A stretch of 33,208 nt of DNA from Fidelibacterota bacterium CG1_02_48_14. GTDB lineage: Bacteria > Fidelibacterota > UBA8477. The DNA lies in NCBI GenBank assembly GCA_001872685.1, contig MNWS01000016.1:1-33208 (forward strand), read 5' to 3'. Below the pieces are notes generated by a model. It was not told the origin of the DNA. It made no database searches and saw only the letters and a program-made list of their open reading frames with translations. Shown here one piece after another: positions 30,904-33,208 of this stretch. The stretch's first letter is position 1. Each line of letters begins with the position of its first letter. Both the position numbers and the translations under genes were made by a program.

Positions 30904-33208
30904 CTACTTCATATACATCATCTTCATGGTCTTGGTGAATGAACCAGCCTGGATGCGATACAGGTAGATACCCGATGCGATCTGCGAACCATTATTCGTC
31001 TGACCGTTCCAACGGAGGTTGTAATAACCAGCATTCTGATGGCTATTTACCAAGGTTGCCACTCTTTGACCCAGCATGTTGTAAACCATGATGGTTACAT
31101 CTGTCGCTTCCGGCAGATCATACCGGATGGTGGTGGTTGGGTTGAACGGGTTCGGATAGTTCTGGTGCAATGCAAACACATCCGGAATCTGAGCGTTATC
31201 AATGGAGACTGTTGTTGCATCAATACTCAGCATGAACGGCCCGTTCGCTGCCCAAGTCGTGTCAACACCATCAGTGGCATAGATTGCCCAATCACCTGAT
31301 ACGGTTGTGACCTGTACAAGCTGAAGAGCAATGTAAATGGCTGAGTAAGGAATCGAGACTGATGTACCCGTGGTATCACCAAAAACGATTGCATTCATCA
31401 AACCATCACCGACCATGATACCGTACGAGACGACATCATCATCAGGATCAAGCGCTGGTTCCCATGACAAGGTCAGGAAATCTGTCTCGAGATTACCACT
31501 GGTGATATAAACCGTATCATCATCGGCTGGTGTCAACATGTTGAATGCCATGGGTGGTTGATTGCCGAACATGTCGGTTTCAAGCATGACATCATCAATC
31601 CACCAGTTATCCATGGTGAAGGTGCCATCACCCCAGGCGGTAAAGCGTACCTGAGCATTTGCTGAACCAGCGATAATATCTGACACATTAAAGACTGTTT
31701 CACCTTCGATATTGCCGAAGATTGAGTCATTATGCGCCCAGAGCACTGTTTCAGTGGCAAATCCATCAGTTGAAGCTGAAATCTTCATGTTGAACTGACC
31801 GTTGTCACTGTCATCATAATCATCGAACAAGTGATAGAAACGCAGACGGACGATACTGGCGTCAGTCAAATCAGCGACTGGCGAAGTCAGTGTCATCTCG
31901 AAGGAATCACTCTGTGATGGAGAATAATCGAAATGGGCCATCATATCTTCGATGTTCCAGTTGCCTGGTGTACCAGCACCATCATCTGCAACCCAACCGG
32001 TTGTGTCAAATGGTGTATCGTCCGGGTAATCGAAGTTCTCGACGAATGAAGGCACAAGTGGTGTCCATTCAAGTACCGGCAGCATATTCGAAGGCATGGA
32101 TTCACCTTCATCATAAATAGCCGTCACCCGATACCAATATTCTGTATCAAAAGCGAAATCCGCGTCTGTAAACATTGTACCGGCAACATTCTCATAGGCA
32201 TCGCCCCATGTTTCCGGATCGGTTGTCCGGTATACATTGTAGCTCTGCAATTCGCGTGAAGCGTCATAGATGCCAGGTGCTGCGATGTGAGCATTATTCT
32301 CAACAACGGCTTCCTTGGCGTTGAATGCTTGCCGTGTGGTGAACTTCGTAGCTTCCACGGTAGCACTCGTCAGAGTTGCCTGATCGCGGACAGGTGTATC
32401 GCCTACGAATGCACGGATCATGAAGTTGTAAGCAATGCCATTCCATGTCATACCTGAATCTGAAGACCAGAATGAGTTGGCGTGTGGCATACCATTTAGA
32501 TCCGTTGCGACGTATGGCCCCATTGTGTTGCCTTCCGGCCATTGAAGCAAAACCCAGAAGTCGTCAGAAGCTGGAACTGCGTTTACATTCCTGACTTCCC
32601 AACGAACATTTGGATATTCAGCGGCCTGGACAGGTGTGCTATTCCAAAGAACCGCACCCATATCCGGCATACCTGTTGAGTCAGAACCCACGACGAGGAA
32701 TTTCTCGAAGTCGATCCGGGCAGCGTCGGCAGTCGCCAACACAGCAACCTGATTCACTGAATAGCCTGTCGGCAGCGGTGAATGGAAATGCTGTGCAAAG
32801 AACTGCGCGGTCGTTGTTGGACCAGAGACCCAGTAGAATGTTTCGAAAGTATTATCGTCACTGGCGAGCATACCCATTGGCAGAGGAGCGCCCCACTCCA
32901 ATGAAATGTCACCTGGCTCTGTCATGGCACGATGCAAACCGTAAGGTTCTGGCAGGTGCAAATTCAGAGTGAAGTCTACTGTGGTTGTTGCGCCTTCGTT
33001 AACAACAACAGCGGTAACGAATGCTGGTTCATGGTTTAATGCCCAGGCATTCACATCGTAGGTACCAGCAGGTACATCGATTGAATAAGCGCCGTTAGCA
33101 TCAGCCTGAGTGGTGAAATGGAACAGCGGGCTATCAACATTGATAATCGCGTATCCAAGACCCTCATCAGCAACATTACTGACAGTACCAGCAATTATAC
33201 CTGGTGCA
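30904..33208 (-). CDS. Secreted multidomain protein with type IX secretion C-terminal tag, 5' end beyond the window
   Basis: At least 767 residues, open at the window edge; the GTG start in the ORF track (33054) is internal. Upstream of it the frame continues through GTVSNVADEGLGYAI to AGTYDVNAWALNHEPAFV, a carboxypeptidase-regulatory-like beta domain. The middle has Fn3-like segments around DASRELQSYNVYRTTDPETW. Then comes a choice-of-anchor-J/MAM-like domain (VENFDYPDDTPFDTTGW to MDNWWIDDVMLE). The end carries the sorting domain NYPNPFNPTTTIRYDLPEA, MVYNMLGQRVATL, GIYLYRIQAG and a final KTMKMMYMK. Such tags direct type IX export and surface attachment in FCB bacteria. Related proteins are often adhesins or peptidases; the catalytic part, if any, is outside the window. 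Confidence 0.88.
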   Translation of the reverse strand, partial: APGIIAGTVSNVADEGLGYAIINVDSPLFHFTTQADANGAYSIDVPAGTYDVNAWALNHEPAFVTAVVVNEGATTTVDFTLNLHLPEPYGLHRAMTEPGDISLEWGAPLPMGMLASDDNTFETFYWVSGPTTTAQFFAQHFHSPLPTGYSVNQVAVLATADAARIDFEKFLVVGSDSTGMPDMGAVLWNSTPVQAAEYPNVRWEVRNVNAVPASDDFWVLLQWPEGNTMGPYVATDLNGMPHANSFWSSDSGMTWNGIAYNFMIRAFVGDTPVRDQATLTSATVEATKFTTRQAFNAKEAVVENNAHIAAPGIYDASRELQSYNVYRTTDPETWGDAYENVAGTMFTDADFAFDTEYWYRVTAIYDEGESMPSNMLPVLEWTPLVPSFVENFDYPDDTPFDTTGWVADDGAGTPGNWNIEDMMAHFDYSPSQSDSFEMTLTSPVADLTDASIVRLRFYHLFDDYDDSDNGQFNMKISASTDGFATETVLWAHNDSIFGNIEGETVFNVSDIIAGSANAQVRFTAWGDGTFTMDNWWIDDVMLETDMFGNQPPMAFNMLTPADDDTVYITSGNLETDFLTLSWEPALDPDDDVVSYGIMVGDGLMNAIVFGDTTGTSVSIPYSAIYIALQLVQVTTVSGDWAIYATDGVDTTWAANGPFMLSIDATTVSIDNAQIPDVFALHQNYPNPFNPTTTIRYDLPEATDVTIMVYNMLGQRVATLVNSHQNAGYYNLRWNGQTNNGSQIASGIYLYRIQAGSFTKTMKMMYMK

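Overview
The window looks like part of a chromosome from a Gram-negative bacterium of the FCB superphylum, most likely one of the uncultured or candidate lineages around Neomarinimicrobiota, KSB1 or Calditrichota. The signs are a C-terminal NYPNPFNPTT-type secretion tag (type IX secretion style), a carboxypeptidase-regulatory/choice-of-anchor surface protein, PorV-like barrel architecture, an LptF/G permease (hence LPS), several TTG/GTG starts and few strong Shine-Dalgarno sites. The placement is inference; no 16S gene is present. I saw no tRNA, rRNA or CRISPR array.

Layout. (1) 1-1212 is an accessory edge: an IS200/IS605 (RAYT-like) Y1 transposase with palindromes, a DUF2200 gene preceded by perfect palindromes, and a repeat that begins inside the 3' end of that gene. 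(2) 1213-7511, minus strand, is a tight probable operon read from 7511 downward: a CMD-like protein, MurQ, phosphomannomutase/phosphoglucomutase, a prenyl diphosphate synthase, a phosphoglucose/phosphomannose isomerase, a BFN/UVR protein and an EVE-domain protein. It joins cell-wall sugar recycling, hexose-phosphate interconversion and isoprenoid synthesis. (3) 7599-9892, plus strand, is a CorC/HlyC-type membrane protein overlapping an LptF/G permease, behind a recognisable promoter. (4) 9889-14242, minus strand, is a 975-residue secreted beta-rich protein overlapping a barrel-like outer-membrane protein. (5) 14471-26016, minus strand, is a long housekeeping run: mtnP, ileS, lspA, an RluD-type pseudouridine synthase, a Xer recombinase, short HPF, an MCE protein, a sugar nucleotidyltransferase, then metK-ahcY behind their own promoter. 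It combines SAM metabolism with envelope and translation functions. (6) 26228-28061, minus strand, is a small module: a Crp/Fnr-type regulator, a lipoprotein of unknown function and a frameshifted DUF2214 membrane-protein gene, closed by a good terminator. (7) 28221-29725 is a DegP/HtrA periplasmic protease with a terminator. (8) 29726-30361 is a gene-free stretch rich in inverted repeats; it shares sequence blocks with the repeat near 1 kb and contains a nested ~124-nt imperfect palindrome. (9) 30362-33208 holds a small secreted fibronectin-III-like protein and the 3' part of a large type-IX-style secreted protein that runs off the window.

The points most worth a second look are the two-copy intergenic repeat with its nested palindrome, the transposase unit whose right flank repeats its own 3' end, the DUF2214 frameshift, and the overlapping secreted-protein/barrel pair. 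I found no convincing large undescribed system. Most of the window is conserved housekeeping sequence.
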